This document shows positions 46,597 to 59,035 of a stretch of 64,000 nt of DNA, piece after piece. The stretch covers positions 203,289 to 267,288 of the forward strand of contig QKWP01000072.1 in assembly GCA_003550325.1 (NCBI GenBank). The letters run 5' to 3'. Within the stretch, counting starts at the first letter, position 1. The number at the start of each line of letters is the position of its first letter. Both the position numbers and the translations under genes were made by a program. The notes beneath the pieces were generated by a model. It saw nothing but the letters and a program-made list of their open reading frames with translations, ran no database searches and was not told the DNA's origin. This DNA comes from Gigaspora rosea. Taxonomy: Eukaryota; Glomeromycota; Glomeromycetes; Diversisporales; Gigasporaceae.

Positions 46597-47105
46597 ATGC
46601 ATTCCTTGCACCCTGTGATGTGCTTATATACTGCACTCTAATTTGATTGGCTAAATTTGTAGATCATTATTTTTATAAAAAATAAATAAATTATTGTAAA
46701 AACTTTTAGGTTAGGGTTAGGTTAGAAGGTTTACTAGGAAATTCTTAAATTTCTTTGTATTTATATGCAAAATTTTGTGCTGAACAAGTTTACTTAGTCA
46801 AATTCGAAAAGTTGTCTTGTCAAATTTAGAGATATTTGCAATTTTTCATTTTTTTAACTTATTTTTTGATGATTTTTCTAAATTTTTTTAAGACAACCTT
46901 TCTAATTCGACTAAATAAACTTGTTTAGCGCTAAATTTTGCATATAGGCACAAAAAATTTTAAGACTTTTTTTAAAATTTCTTAGACTAATTTTAGTCTA
47001 GAGGATTTTAACAAAAATTAGTTATTTTTTTAAAATAATGATCTGCATATTTAGACAATCAAATTAGAGTGCAATATACAAGCACATCACACCCATGCGA
47101 AGCAT
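46597..47105. mobile_element. Foldback element of about 510 bp
   Basis: Long outer arms of at least 90 bp: GTGATGTGCTTATATACTGC on the left, its inverse at about 47060-47085, and TCTAATTTGATTG next. An inner inverse pair (AACAAGTTTACTTAGTC / GACTAAATAAACTTGTT) lies at about 46786 and 46905. The same AACAAGTTTACTTAG motif occurs at 2001-2016. No protein. Confidence 0.75.
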
Positions 47106-50080
47106 ATTAAACTTCATTAATAAATTTATAAAATTTAAATAAATGTTTTTTTTTTGTTATATTTAAAAGTATATAATAATTAATATTGTAATAATAATAA
47201 TGATAATAATAATAATAAAAATTGTTTTAAACAAAATTGTAAGTCTTGGTCTATTGTTGTTTCAAAATAATAATTGGCACAGGTCATAATTTAAAATGAA
47301 ATCTATATTTTTTCATCAACCTGCTACTCTTCTAAAACCCACAAATACTTGTTTATTATAATTTTACTTTAAAGTGAACTCTAACTCTAACTCCTAATCC
47401 TAAAAAATGCACCCCAAAAAAAATTATTTTTTGAACTTTTATATTATAATTTTATTTTGATCTGAATTTCATTATAATCTCCTACAATAATTAATAAATA
47501 AAAAAATTTTTTTTTTCCTGTGTTAAAAACTTTTAAGTTTTAAGATTATCGAATTTGTTAAAGTCTTTGTCTTTTGTTTCATTTTTTTTAATTAACTATT
47601 TCCATGTTTGTCGAATGCTTCATATAGCTCCGAAGTAAGATAATATGAGTAACCGTTAGTATAATTTTTTGCGGTTACGAACTCAATTTCGATCATAGGT
47701 AATAGTCATTATGTTATACCGAAAAATTATATAATATTAAATTAGAGTTTTTCCAATTTTACATATATTAACTTCTTTTTTTTCATTAAAATATAGATCT
47801 TGAAACTGTTGTCATTCTTGGAGTCATAGTTAATTTCCAGAGTCATTGTTACTTTCTGAAGTTGTAGACTTCGTTGTAGTAGCATGTGTCTTTATTAGTT
47901 TATGAATGTTCATTTCGGTATAGTTTTTCAGTGTTATGGTCTTCTTTCGCATTGACAATTGGTTTTCTTGAACTCTATTACTGAGGTAGGTTCCGTTTTG
48001 GTATTTGTAATTTGGGTAATTCTTAAATTATAATTTTACAAAGTTTTTCATCTACATAGTTTATTCTTTTTAGGTCATCGTTTCAGCATTCTTGTAGTCT
48101 TGAATTTTGCTATTCGTAGAACTTTCCTGTGGGATCTTTAGTGTAAAGTGCTGTCCAATATTTATTGTCTTTACTTCATTAGTGTAGTCTTGTCGTTCAC
48201 CACTTGGCGTTCTGTGTAGAGCTTGGTAAGTCTTTGTCCGTTAGCATGTTTTTTGGAAGCAGTCTTGTTGACTTGGTTTTTCTTGATCGAATTTGGTCTT
48301 TTGATAGCTCTGGTCTTTTCCCTATGATCTTGGTATGGTTTTGTTTTGTCTGGCTTCATAGGGTCTTGGGGCTTGATTTGGTCTTGTTCATATGTTCTTT
48401 GGAGTAGGCTTGTTTTGACGTATATTACGATATATATATATTTTTGTAGATATTTATACATATGTATTAATTTTTTTTTCATCTGGGTCTTACTTTGCTT
48501 TACCAAATCGGGCCTTCTTTCCTACATTCAGTGTAGGCCAGTAAAGTATATTGGACATTTTGTGACCATCTTGGACATTTTTTAAAATTAAAATTACTTA
48601 AAATTTTATTATGATTATCTATTTTAATTTTTTTAAAAATGAATCTAGCATCTAAAAAAATATATAACTATATATTTATTAAATTAATTCATTAATATTT
48701 AAGCCTTGGACATAGGCTTGAACAGTTTTGGACAATCTTGGATGTTGGACAAAAAACATAGTGTTGGTCACGTCCAATAACAACACTAGGATAGGCCTTG
48801 TTAGGTTTAGTCTTGTGTATCTTCATCGATTCCAGTATTTCCTTGTAGAACTTGTATTCTTTTCTGGGTCTTGTTTTTCTTTGTTGGCCTTTATCAAAGC
48901 TTGTCTTGTTTTTCTGGGTCTAGAACTTGGTTGGTACCAGATTTCTTCATATGAGTACTTCTATATAGATCAAATGTGTTCTTGTTGTTTTTTTCAATTT
49001 TTTAATATTTTTAACTGTGCCTATATATACTTGTCTTTTTTATTAATCTTTTTTGTCCTTGAATAGAATCTAAATCTTGTTTCGTCAGGTTCTGGGTCTA
49101 GAACAGTTCTAGAACTTAAATCTTAATAACTAGGAATATTCTTTCTTGTGTATAAGCTTGTTAACTTCGGTCAGATTTTGTATTTTTTTGGTGGATGGGG
49201 CCTTGGCCTGAGTCTTGTTACGAGAGTAATGTCTAATCAAAGAGTTTCCATATAGGTATCTTGTTATTGTTACTTTGTTCATAATGTTTTGGGAATACTA
49301 TCTAATAAATCATTTTTCTTGTTTTTCTGGAATCTGAAATTTGGTAGGATTCTTCCGTTAACATTGGAGGTCCTTCTTGTACTTTGATCAGTTTCTTTCT
49401 TGTGTTTTAACTAGATTACTTCTTCGATGGATGAAATAAAAAGATTCTGGATACTTGGGATAAGTACCTGCCATTTGGCAACATCTTTTCTGGGTCTTGA
49501 TTCAAATTGGTGAAATAATCAGTGCAAACAAGATGGATGATATACAAGCTAAATGATCTGAAAATGTTTGATAGTGAAATAAATTATCTTTTTTTTATAT
49601 ATATATTTTTTAAAATTTAGGTAGTAATGATTTCTTCTATATCGTTGAATGAAAATTTTAATGCAGACGAGATCATTTAGTTGAATAAAATAATCAATGT
49701 GGACAAAATGATCATTCTTCATGATATATTAGTTCTAGGATCGGACTTTTAATAAGATAAGTACTCGTTGCATTTTTTTTTATAATACTAATAGGGGCAA
49801 ATTAAATCTGGTAAACCAGTTATAAGCTGAAATCTTTAGAGAAGTTTAAGTTTAAGATGGAAATCGAGATTTTTAATTCAAGAGTATGAAATTAGAATTT
49901 TGGTGAATTTAGGTTGTTGATATTTGGAGTTTCAGGATTTGACTATCTTTGTTCTAATTGAGAGTGCTGGTGTACCAAATTTAGAAGAATGTTTATGAAC
50001 TTGGTTATTCAACTTGGAATTTCTCCAAAAAAATAACTGAAGATCCCATAATTATATTATGCCTGCTTGAATACGGTATA
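47106..50080. other. Gene-free G/T-rich region
   Basis: From about 47780 to 49560 the + strand is rich in T and G with recurrent TCTTG, GGTCTTG and TTTGG, giving many long but meaningless open frames on both strands. No domain, start context or intron structure supports any of them. Confidence 0.5.
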
Positions 50081-50800
50081 ATAGATAGATCGTAGGGTTA
50101 GTAGAGAAGATTGGGTTTTGAATTAAAATGCGTAGTATTAGTGATAGGTTATTAAGATAAATTCAGGTTTAAAGATTAGTCAATTAGAAGTAAAAGAGAT
50201 TAGAGTTTGTGTTTAGTGAGTTATAAGGAATAAAAGTTTAGAGTAGTTTTAGAGATAAAAAGCAGATTATAAAGAATAGATGGAGGTGGAGGATGGGTTT
50301 AGAATTAGGTTTGGAAAGGGTGATAGAGGTGGATTCAAAAGTTGGATTAGATTTGGGAGCTTTGGATAGTTAAAAATAGGGTATTCAGAATAGATGGTTA
50401 TAAGGGTAGATTCGTGGTTGAAAGAAAAGATAAATAAGTATAGTAGTGGGATCAGGTTTAAAGATAAGATTTCTAAAATAGTTGGGTTTAGTGATTAGAA
50501 TTTAGAAGTAGGTTTGGGTTGGGTAAATGTATTAAATTAAATTAAAAAATATTTTAAATAAAGAGATAAGTAATAATAATTAGTAATGAATGTTTTGTTA
50601 TAGCATATTTATAATGGGTACTTGGAGTCAGATTTGTAAAGTTGGGGTTTAATATAGTTGGATTTTAGTGATATTAGGTTTGTAGTAATAGTAGGGTTTG
50701 GATGAATTTAGAATTTGTAGGGTTGGGTTTAAGTGAATGTGGAGTTGATGTAAAATGTGGTAGATTTGGGATTTTGTAGAGTTGGAGATTTGGTGAGAAC
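50081..50800 (+). other. Strand-asymmetric tract almost without cytosine
   Basis: Over about 700 bases the + strand carries roughly 15 C by my count while G is abundant (GGGTTTAG, GATTAGAGTTTAG, GGTTTGG themes). The boundaries are fairly sharp on the right, near 50790. It does not code and is not a simple tandem repeat. Confidence 0.75.
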
Positions 50801-50911
50801 CAAATTTTAAAGAGGTTTTTCATTTCATAAAATTTTTTTGTAAAAATTTTTTGGTTTTAAGTTATTAATAAAGTTTCAAGTCTGTATCAATAAGCTAAAA
50901 ACTAAATAGGG

Positions 50912-51055
50912 GTGCTACAAAAGCAAAGGCTTCAAGTATGCCCTTCTGAACGAATCTTTTTTAATTTGACAGGAAAATACTAGTGCTACAAAAGTAAGAG
51001 GCTCCAAGTATGCCCTTCTGAACAAATTTTTTTCAATTCAACAGGAAAACCAAAA
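50912..51055 (+). repeat. 71-bp tandem duplication
   Basis: Copies start GTGCTACAAAAG at 50912 and 50983 and both contain AAGTATGCCCTTCTGAAC and GACAGGAAAA or AACAGGAAAA. Differences are scattered point changes. Confidence 0.85.
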
Positions 51056-51599
51056 GCTATTACTCCTTGGTAATAGTCAGACATAAATAAAAAAAATAAT
51101 CTTTTCCAAAAGAAGAAAAGGAGAGAATTCAACTTAATATTTTCACACTTCAATATTTGAACAATGTTTTTGGCTATTTCAACTTTTCAAAAGAAGGAGA
51201 AAAAGAAAGTGGCCTAAAAGTTCTGGTTGTTTTTAATATTTCAAACTGTTTTTAATGCTTTTTGCTAGAAGGCACCAAAATGTTACAAGTGGTATAGCCT
51301 TCTTAATATACCACTAGCAACATAACACATGGCAACAAAAATCTTGTAGGATCAGAGAAGATATGAAGCGGTATGGAAGTGGAATGTTTCCTTACTGTAG
51401 CATTTTGATATATTTTACTTAAGGAACAGGATTATATTTAGTTGGGCATAGATATATTTTATTTAGTACATTACAAGACTTTGCTACAAAACTATCTAAA
51501 GGTTTCTGTATCTAAAGAATTCCTATAACTAAAGAATTGCAAAAAACAAATTCTAAAGTTAAGGAGGGATAAAAGCTAGGGTTTGTATATCTTTTGTAA

Positions 51600-51850
51600 A
51601 ACTCACAAAACTAATAAAACAAATAAAACTAATAAAACTACTAAAACTAATAAAACTACTAAATCTAATAAAACAATAAAAGCAATAAAACAATAAAACT
51701 ATAAAACTATAAAACTATAAATCAATAAAGTAATAAAACAATAAAACTATAAAATAATAAAGCAATAAAACTATAAAACAATAAAACAATAAAACTAATA
51801 AGACTAATAAAACTATAAAAACTATAAAACTAAAAGTAATAAAATAATAG
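51600..51850 (+). repeat. Microsatellite-like AATAAAACT array
   Basis: About 250 bp of variants of ACTAATAAA, ACAATAAA and ACTATAAA with irregular period 7-9. Confidence 0.9.
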
Positions 51851-52071
51851 AAACACTTAGAATTTTCTAGTGAATATAATATAGAAATCTGTTCTATAAC
51901 AACAGTATTGTAGTACAGTATAGCAGTAGTATTGGCAGTATATTACTCATTTGTATTATTTATTAGCCAGTTACATGAATATTTTTCTGGATCTCTAGAA
52001 TTGTATAATCGATATTTTATTGTTGAGTATTGAGTATACAGCTAAAAACTACTAACAACACCACTATTTAA

Positions 52072-53014
52072 TTAATTGATGATCCACCAGTCAACTAATG
52101 CATGATCAGAGTGTAATATAATGCAAATTACTATATAAATCACTTATAGACGAAATGCCACGATCACCCAAGGAAAAATATTTTTCTTACTAAGTTAATG
52201 AATCATGTCGACTAATTGAAGCTTGTAGAGCTCGTCGAGACGCATCTAACAGTAGTTAGATTATCAAAATCGGCCTAGTAGATGCGGAGATATCGTCGAA
52301 AAACGATTGGGCAACTATATAAAATTCTATATAAACAAACATTTGTTTACATAAAATTTTACATAAAATTTTATATAGTTGTCCAATCGTTTTTTGAAGA
52401 TAACTCAGCATCTACTAGGCCAATTTTGATGATCTCACCACCTTAGATGCGTCTTGGCGAGCTCTACAACTTTTAATTAATTGGCATGCTTCATTAACTT
52501 AGTAAAAAAATATTTTTCCTTGGGTGATCATGGTATTTATACTATAATAATCTATATTATAGGTAGAAATGCCACGATCACCCAAGGAAAAATATTTTAT
52601 TTTTCTTACTAGTTAATGAATTATGCTAATTAATTGAAAGTTGTAGAGCTCATTATGTCGAATCTAAAGGTGGTAAGATCATCAAAATTGGTCAAGTAGA
52701 TGCTGAGTTATCTTCAAAAAACGATTGGACGACTATATAAAAGTTTATGTAAACAAATGTTTGCTTACATAGAATTTTATATAGTCGCCCAATAGTTTTT
52801 CAACGATATCTCCGCATCTACTAGGCCGTTTTGATGATCTAACCACCATTAGATGCGTCTCGACGAGATTTACAACTTTCAATTAGTATTAACTTAGTAA
52901 AAAAAATATTTTTCCTTGGGTGATTGTGGCATTTCGTCTATAAGTGATTTATATAGTAATTTGCATCACATTACACTATGAACATGTATCAGTTGACTGG
53001 CGGATCATCAATTA
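52072..53014. mobile_element. Four-armed inverted-repeat element, about 940 bp
   Basis: The outer arms start TTAATTGATGATCC, run through CACTTATAGACGAAATGCCA and CGATCACCCAAGG, and are mirrored at the right end. Inside, two complete foldbacks (52153-52535 and 52565-52945) stand side by side, each with the same arm sequence, so that the ATCACCCAAGGAAAAAT arm occurs four times in alternating orientation. No protein. It is related to 58652-59035. Confidence 0.8.
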
Positions 53015-55329
53015 AACCAATGACTTTTAATTGTGCAAAACTCTTAAACCTTGAATGGGTAGTCTCATAGTGATTTATAGTACACAGCAAACTTGTATAG
53101 AAATAAAGGAGAAAGTGAGTGATCGATCAATAACTTGTGCACGTGATGCATGTGATCAATTGAGAGTTGATTATGTAATTGGTAATGCAGAATTTAATAA
53201 TGCACATAATGAAATAAATATATTAATAGTTATGATCAAATGATGATAATAGTTAAAAGTTAAAATATAGTATATAAGCAGAGCGAATGTAATAGTAGAA
53301 TTAGTTAGTCTCTTTCTTTTAATAAACAATTGAGTAACTAAAACAGTATAAGTAAAGTTCATATAAGTGATATACTTAACTTGGATAGTATAGTAAAGTC
53401 AGTTGTAGCAAAGTGATAAAGTGCTCGCCATCTGGTTAGGTTGTTTAGTGACACAGGTCATTAATTAACCTGCAACAGTAAACAAAAAGGAGTGTGGGTG
53501 ATGAATCTAACAATAGAATAGATTAATTGTTCAATAAATCAGGTAATCAAAGGTTTAATCGATTTTTGTTTTTGTATAAAAGGTTATTAATTCGATATTT
53601 CTTTCTTTAACTGGGTTATACTAAATAGAGTTCAAAACGCTAGTTACAAAGTTACAACTAATGACACAACTTTACTTAGAATAATAAATATTTTAAGAGT
53701 GCAAGATAAATTCAATAAGTAATTTATTACAATGATTTTGGGTTAAAATGAAACTTTCTTAGAGTCAACACTTTTATACTTTTTTTGAAGGTTAGAACTC
53801 AACTTGAGAATTATACTTTATTGAAGTGAAAAGGGGGTCTTGTATATTTTCTCCTCGCTAGCAAGTGCTAGCTCTAGTAATTATCCTGAAAGATTCTTGA
53901 ATTAATAATAATGCCTCTCGATACATGAAATTTGTAATAAAGTCCAAATCCCATAACCTCACATTAGAGTCTCGTGACATAATCTAGAGCTCAAGCTTTA
54001 TTTCAAGCCTAGTTACTCAGACCAAATTTATCAATGCCTTAATTGAAGCTTTACCGTTATTAGGGTTGGGTAGGGTTGACTTTAGTTTGGTTTAATAGTG
54101 GATAGTAGTAACTTTTAGATGTAAGGTTCATTCTCGCCCCTCACAACGTATGTAGTTTTTGATCAAATTCATAGATCATTACAATCACTACAATCACTGC
54201 TGCAACTATTAAGGTGGGAGAGCAAATATATTTGACTGATTTAACTCTAATAGTTGCTAAAAAATAAGTTTCTGATTTACTCACTATACTAGCTTACTTT
54301 CTTTATTTTCTTTAGTAAAATCGAAGGGAACTTCTCTACTTGTTGTCCCTCTTTATTGAAATCAAATTCATTCATTTTTATACATTTAAATTTATATATG
54401 ACATGTTAACATGTTATTTGGACGTTAATGAGTTGTTTAACACACTATGTGCTATTCAACAATGATACTACTAAGCCTAACATGTTAACGTGCTATCAAG
54501 AATGTTTATAATTTGTGCTCTTTAACACGTATATGTGCTAACATGTTAACGTGTTATGAAAATTTTACAAAAAAGGCCGATAATATGTCAATAATCAAGT
54601 TTACACAGATTTTGACTAACATTTAATAAATTATACAAAAATAGAAATGAAAGTTATCTATACTAACTAAAGAGGAGATCTAACTGATTAATTAACAGAT
54701 GCTGATCGTACTGGTCCTGCGCGGCATCGCATGCTGCGCAGCTATTTTATTGGTATGTATATACGTACAAAAAATGAATTTTAGCAAATTAAGCCTACAA
54801 TGCATGTAGGCTGAATACTGTACACTTAATGCAGAGCACAACTGTCATTTTTAATTAATGACATTAACATTTTACTTGATGTTTATTTTTGGGTAATTTC
54901 TGGTTATTTCTAAGTTTGTCTAAACTTATGAATTTCGATTTGTTGATTAATGCTTTAGTGTATCCTCGTGAGCCGCCACATTGACCATTTTATCCAAAAA
55001 GGAAATTGTTTATTCCAACATTTTTATATAGTACTTGTGCTAGTGCTTGAGCATTACGTATCAGTTCTGGTGCTGTTCCCAAAAAATTTTTTATCGAATT
55101 CGTGTTGTATTTATAGAGAAAAAAATACATGGCTTTGTATTTTTTTAAGTAAATATTTGCAAATTATTTGCTTTGTTTATTTTGACAAATAACGGCAATG
55201 ATTCATCTCACGTGAGTTTACTGCGTTCAATTTTTCATTTCTTGAACTGACTGAAATCTCTAACGTGGTTATTTATCATTGTGCCAATTCTGTAAATTGG
55301 TTTTTTGATTATAATTTGTGACATGTTTC
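53015..55329. other. Intergenic with small palindromes
   Basis: No gene supported. Features: a possible pol-III A-box-like stretch near 53411 (TAGCAAAGTGATAAAG); three ACATGTTAACRTG palindromes at about 54402, 54481 and 54542; and a GC-rich inverse pair CTGCGC...GCGCAG at 54718-54742. The frames at 53055 and 54968 are unsupported. Confidence 0.45.
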
Positions 55330-55734
55330 ATTGGGTGCGCGGTATACTATGTAAATCAAAACTATATGTGGTCATATAATAAAATTTATTAAAGAATTTT
55401 TAAAACAGATGTACAGCCCCAATGGTTCGATAGTTTTGGATAAAATTTTGCAAAGACAAGTATTACGTTCTTACAAACAAAGCTATATAGCCATTTCTTT
55501 AAAAACGAAACTAAATTTACCCTTTCTTTTTTTAAGAAAAAAAACACGTAGCATAATACAGACCCCTTTCTTTTTGCTATGCTAGTCTTTGCGAAAATTT
55601 ATTCAAAACTATCAAACCATTAGGACTGTACATCTATTTAAATCTATTTAAAATTTAAATCAAAAAATTTATTAATAAATTTTATTATATGACCACACAT
55701 AGTTTTGATTTATATAGTATACTGCGCACCCAAT
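55330..55734. mobile_element. Foldback MITE of about 405 bp
   Basis: TIRs begin ATTGGGTGCGCGGTATACTA and end TAGTATACTGCGCACCCAAT. Inverse matching continues for about 160 bp per arm (AAACTATATGTGGTCATATA, CCAATGGTTCGATAGTTTT). The centre is T/A-rich. Confidence 0.85.
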
Positions 55735-56239
55735 ATTTCATGGCACATAAGTAAGTAGTGGTAATAACATGTATTATCAAATTAGGCATTTTATTTATTG
55801 GTTAGATTCTTACTCGCTATCCCCACATTTCCTTTTAGACTAAAACAGAAAAATTTTTTGTATAAAAATCTTATAATTCTTGTGTACGCTATATGGATTG
55901 TACACGCGGATTATTGGTTCGTTCTGATTATGCCCAAAAATTTTTTTATAGTATTCGAGTTGTATTTATAAGATTTTTAAGTTTGATGACTTTTGATTCC
56001 ATAATAAGATGTATACATTGCTATGTAAACTTTATCTTCCAAAACTTTATAGTAAAAATATACTGTATATTGTTAAATCAAGGCATCCAAAGTTATGTCA
56101 TGACTATGACATTCACAGTCTTCTACATAATAATATTGAACTCAATTAACTATTGTGTATTATGCGTTCTACATATCTTTGATATTATTAACTTAGGTAT
56201 AGATAACACTAATAACATGCATTGGTGAATCGCATGTTA
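55735..56239. other. Intergenic
   Basis: A 35-bp theme ending GTTGTATTTATA is shared by 55080-55113 and 55932-55969 as a direct repeat on either side of the foldback. No gene supported. Confidence 0.4.
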
Positions 56240-57440
56240 TTTGTTCAAAGAATAATAATAAATTTGGCAACAGAACTTTTACAGTACTAACAATAGAAAT
56301 TACTGAAAAGGATTCATGACAATTTTAATGCAAACTAACTCAAGCTTAACTACATATTATATGCATTAGAATAATTAGTTCTGCAACAGAATTTTGTTTA
56401 CAAAACTCGCGATAGAATATGATGATTCCAATGTAGTCTCATCTTAATCAGATTAACAGTAAGTTTTATAACAGAATTCTTTTAGTAATTTATGTGCAAA
56501 TTAATTCACTTTAACCAATATTGTAGTCACCAGAATAGCTAGTAAGTTCTGTAACAGAATTTTTAATTTATGATAAAATTATAACAATTCCAATGCAAAC
56601 TAACTTACCTTAACACCGAAATAGTGAGTAGCTTTTGTAATAAAATTATTTACAGTAGAGTGTATAATAATTCCAATACAAATTAACTACATATTGTGGT
56701 CACTGGATAGTAAGTTCTATAAAAGAATTATTTACAATAACTCAATAGAAATCATGGTAATTTTAGTACAAACTAACCCAATATTAACTAAATTTAAGGT
56801 CACTGGAATAATGTGTAAATTCTGTAATGGAATTTTGTCTACAATAACCAATAATAAAAGTCATGATAATGCTAATGTAAACTCATTTAATCAGAGTAGC
56901 AAGCAAGTTTTGCAACATAATTTTTCAGTGACTTATGAATAAATCATGTTAATCTCAATGCAAACTAACACACCCTAAGTACTTTTCATAGTTACAAGAA
57001 TAGTAAGTAAGGTTTGCCCAATGCAACTCATATATTATGATCATTAGAATAGTGAGTAAATTTCATAAAGAAAATTTTTTACTGTAATTCATGATAAAAA
57101 ATAATGATAATTCCAATGTAATTTTAACTTTATACTGTAGTCATCAGAATAGAAATTAAATACTGTATGAAATTATTGACAGCAATTCATATGATAATTT
57201 TGATGCAAACTAACTCATTTTAACCACATATTGTGATTACTAAATAGCAAGTCTGTAACAGAATTTTCAGATAAAAATTATATTAATCCTAATGCAAGCT
57301 ATCTCAACTTATTGGCATACTATGATCACTGAAACAGCAAGTATTATAACAGAATTTTTTATAGCAACTAACAATAGAAATTATTCTGATACAAATTATC
57401 TCAATTTTAACTACATATAGTAGTTCTGTATCATACTGTG
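56240..57440 (+). repeat. Degenerate satellite A, array 4
   Basis: About a dozen imperfect units of the family at 16090, in the same orientation. The fragment at about 59900-60130 is a further piece. The open frames at 55893-56228 and 56694-56942 touch it and are not genes. Confidence 0.8.
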
Positions 57441-57825
57441 ATTGATAAAATAATAAATATATAATATAATATAGAATATATCATAATGGAAACAATATAA
57501 AGTAATTTATTATAAGTGCAGTGAATTAAACAAAAAATAAGACAAGGAGTTAGCTACTTAATTGTGATAAAAAAATTAAAGTAATAAAATTTTATACATA
57601 ACCAGTATCACTATTGAATTGGGAAAGCTTGAAAAGTAAGTAAGCTGGTTTAATTCAGGATAGAAAATAATAATTTAGGAATATGCAAAGTATGTATATG
57701 CAAGTATATAAATTTATAGAAATATAAAGTTTAGTATGTATGTATATAAATAAGTATATTATATATATGTGCATAATTCAATAGAATAACATAATACAGT
57801 ATAATTCAACAATAGAGATTTGATT

Positions 57826-57996
57826 CAGTCAGACTTCTCTAAATGCATATCCATGGTTGGCCAAAAAGTCTTGCATTTAGAAAGGTATTGAAGGAAGGTA
57901 AAAATCTAGAAGTGTTATATAAGTTGGGGCCAAACAAGGCCATGTATTTAGAGAAACTATGCAGTTAGAGAATATGCATTTAGGGAGGTTTAACTA
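57826..57996. mobile_element. pogo/Tigger-like MITE, about 170 bp
   Basis: Ends CAGTCAGACTTCTCTAAATG and CATTTAGGGAGGTTTAACT form an inverted pair resembling the CAGTNNAACCTCTCTAAAT terminus of pogo-type elements. No coding capacity. TA lies near both ends. Confidence 0.5.
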
Positions 57997-58651
57997 TATA
58001 ATCAAAGAGATATAGTATAATAAAGAATCACTTAAATAGCTTTATTATAAAAGAGAAATTACTCAGATAAAAACCTAAAGATAAAAGCAAAGCAAATATA
58101 TTAGCCTTTTATACATGTTAGCTACTTAGAATCCCTTAACGTACACAATGATACACTTTCTTCCAACATTCAATTTTTGATAACAAAGCTTTATCTTCAC
58201 CAATACTAATTAAACTTTTCTCTTGCATCTTATCTAATTAAAGACTTATATCTGAAGCAACAACTTCTATACTAACTCCTCATCAGGTTAATATATTAAT
58301 GATAATAAGTAGATGCCTGATTGTTCATAATGCTTAGTATTATTCAAGAGATAGAACTATTGTATTTTATGCATCACAGAGTAAATGTAAAATGAGAATT
58401 GATTAGAGTAATAAGTTAAGTGTATAGGGGCATAAATAATAAAAGGTAAATAACTATATGTAGTAACAAGTAACAACTAAATATAGTAATAATGTAGAGC
58501 AAATATAAGTATTATAGTTTAGAATAGACAAGAATTTATAGGACAGTTTAAAGATTTAATGGGAACAAGAGATGATAAATGTAATAATATAAAGGCCAAT
58601 AAAGAAATAAGGCTAAAATAATAACAAAGAAATATTAGGCACAGTAAATAT
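57997..58651. other. Intergenic, AT-rich
   Basis: No feature recognised. Confidence 0.5.
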
Positions 58652-59035
58652 TTAATTGATAATCTGTTTCCAAATGAGTGAGCCATACATAGTAAATTGC
58701 GACGTGCAGATCTATATGATTTTCTATATAAAATTGCTAAGCCACAAATGCCACTTCACAACAAAGTGAAGTCATTTTCTACTAAGTAAATATATTTTCA
58801 ATTTCTAAGTAAACTTGTAGAGAATCATTTTTCGATTCTAATATAGTAATATCATTAAAATCTGTTTAGCAGATGCAGAGATATTGGCATAGAATGATTT
58901 CCGACTAATGTAAACAAACTATTGTTTACATGAAATGGCATTTTTGACTATAGTAAAACTCATAGTGATGTGCATCACGATTTACTATATACAGTAATGT
59001 ATTTTTCTCTCATTCGGAAACGGATTATCAATTAA
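58652..59035. mobile_element. TIR element of 384 bp related to 52072-53014
   Basis: Ends TTAATTGATAATCTGTTTCC and GGAAACGGATTATCAATTAA. The inner CAGATGCAGAGATAT and GTTTACAT motifs correspond to those of the four-armed element, so this looks like a simple two-armed relative. Confidence 0.7.

Noticed and set aside
47780..49560. Several open frames of 60-110 codons on both strands
   Set aside because: They overlap each other in opposite strands, have T/G-driven composition, no domain, and no intron or promoter structure.
53055..53243. 62-codon open frame on the + strand
   Set aside because: No domain, no homologous texture, and an overlapping frame of similar length on the other strand.
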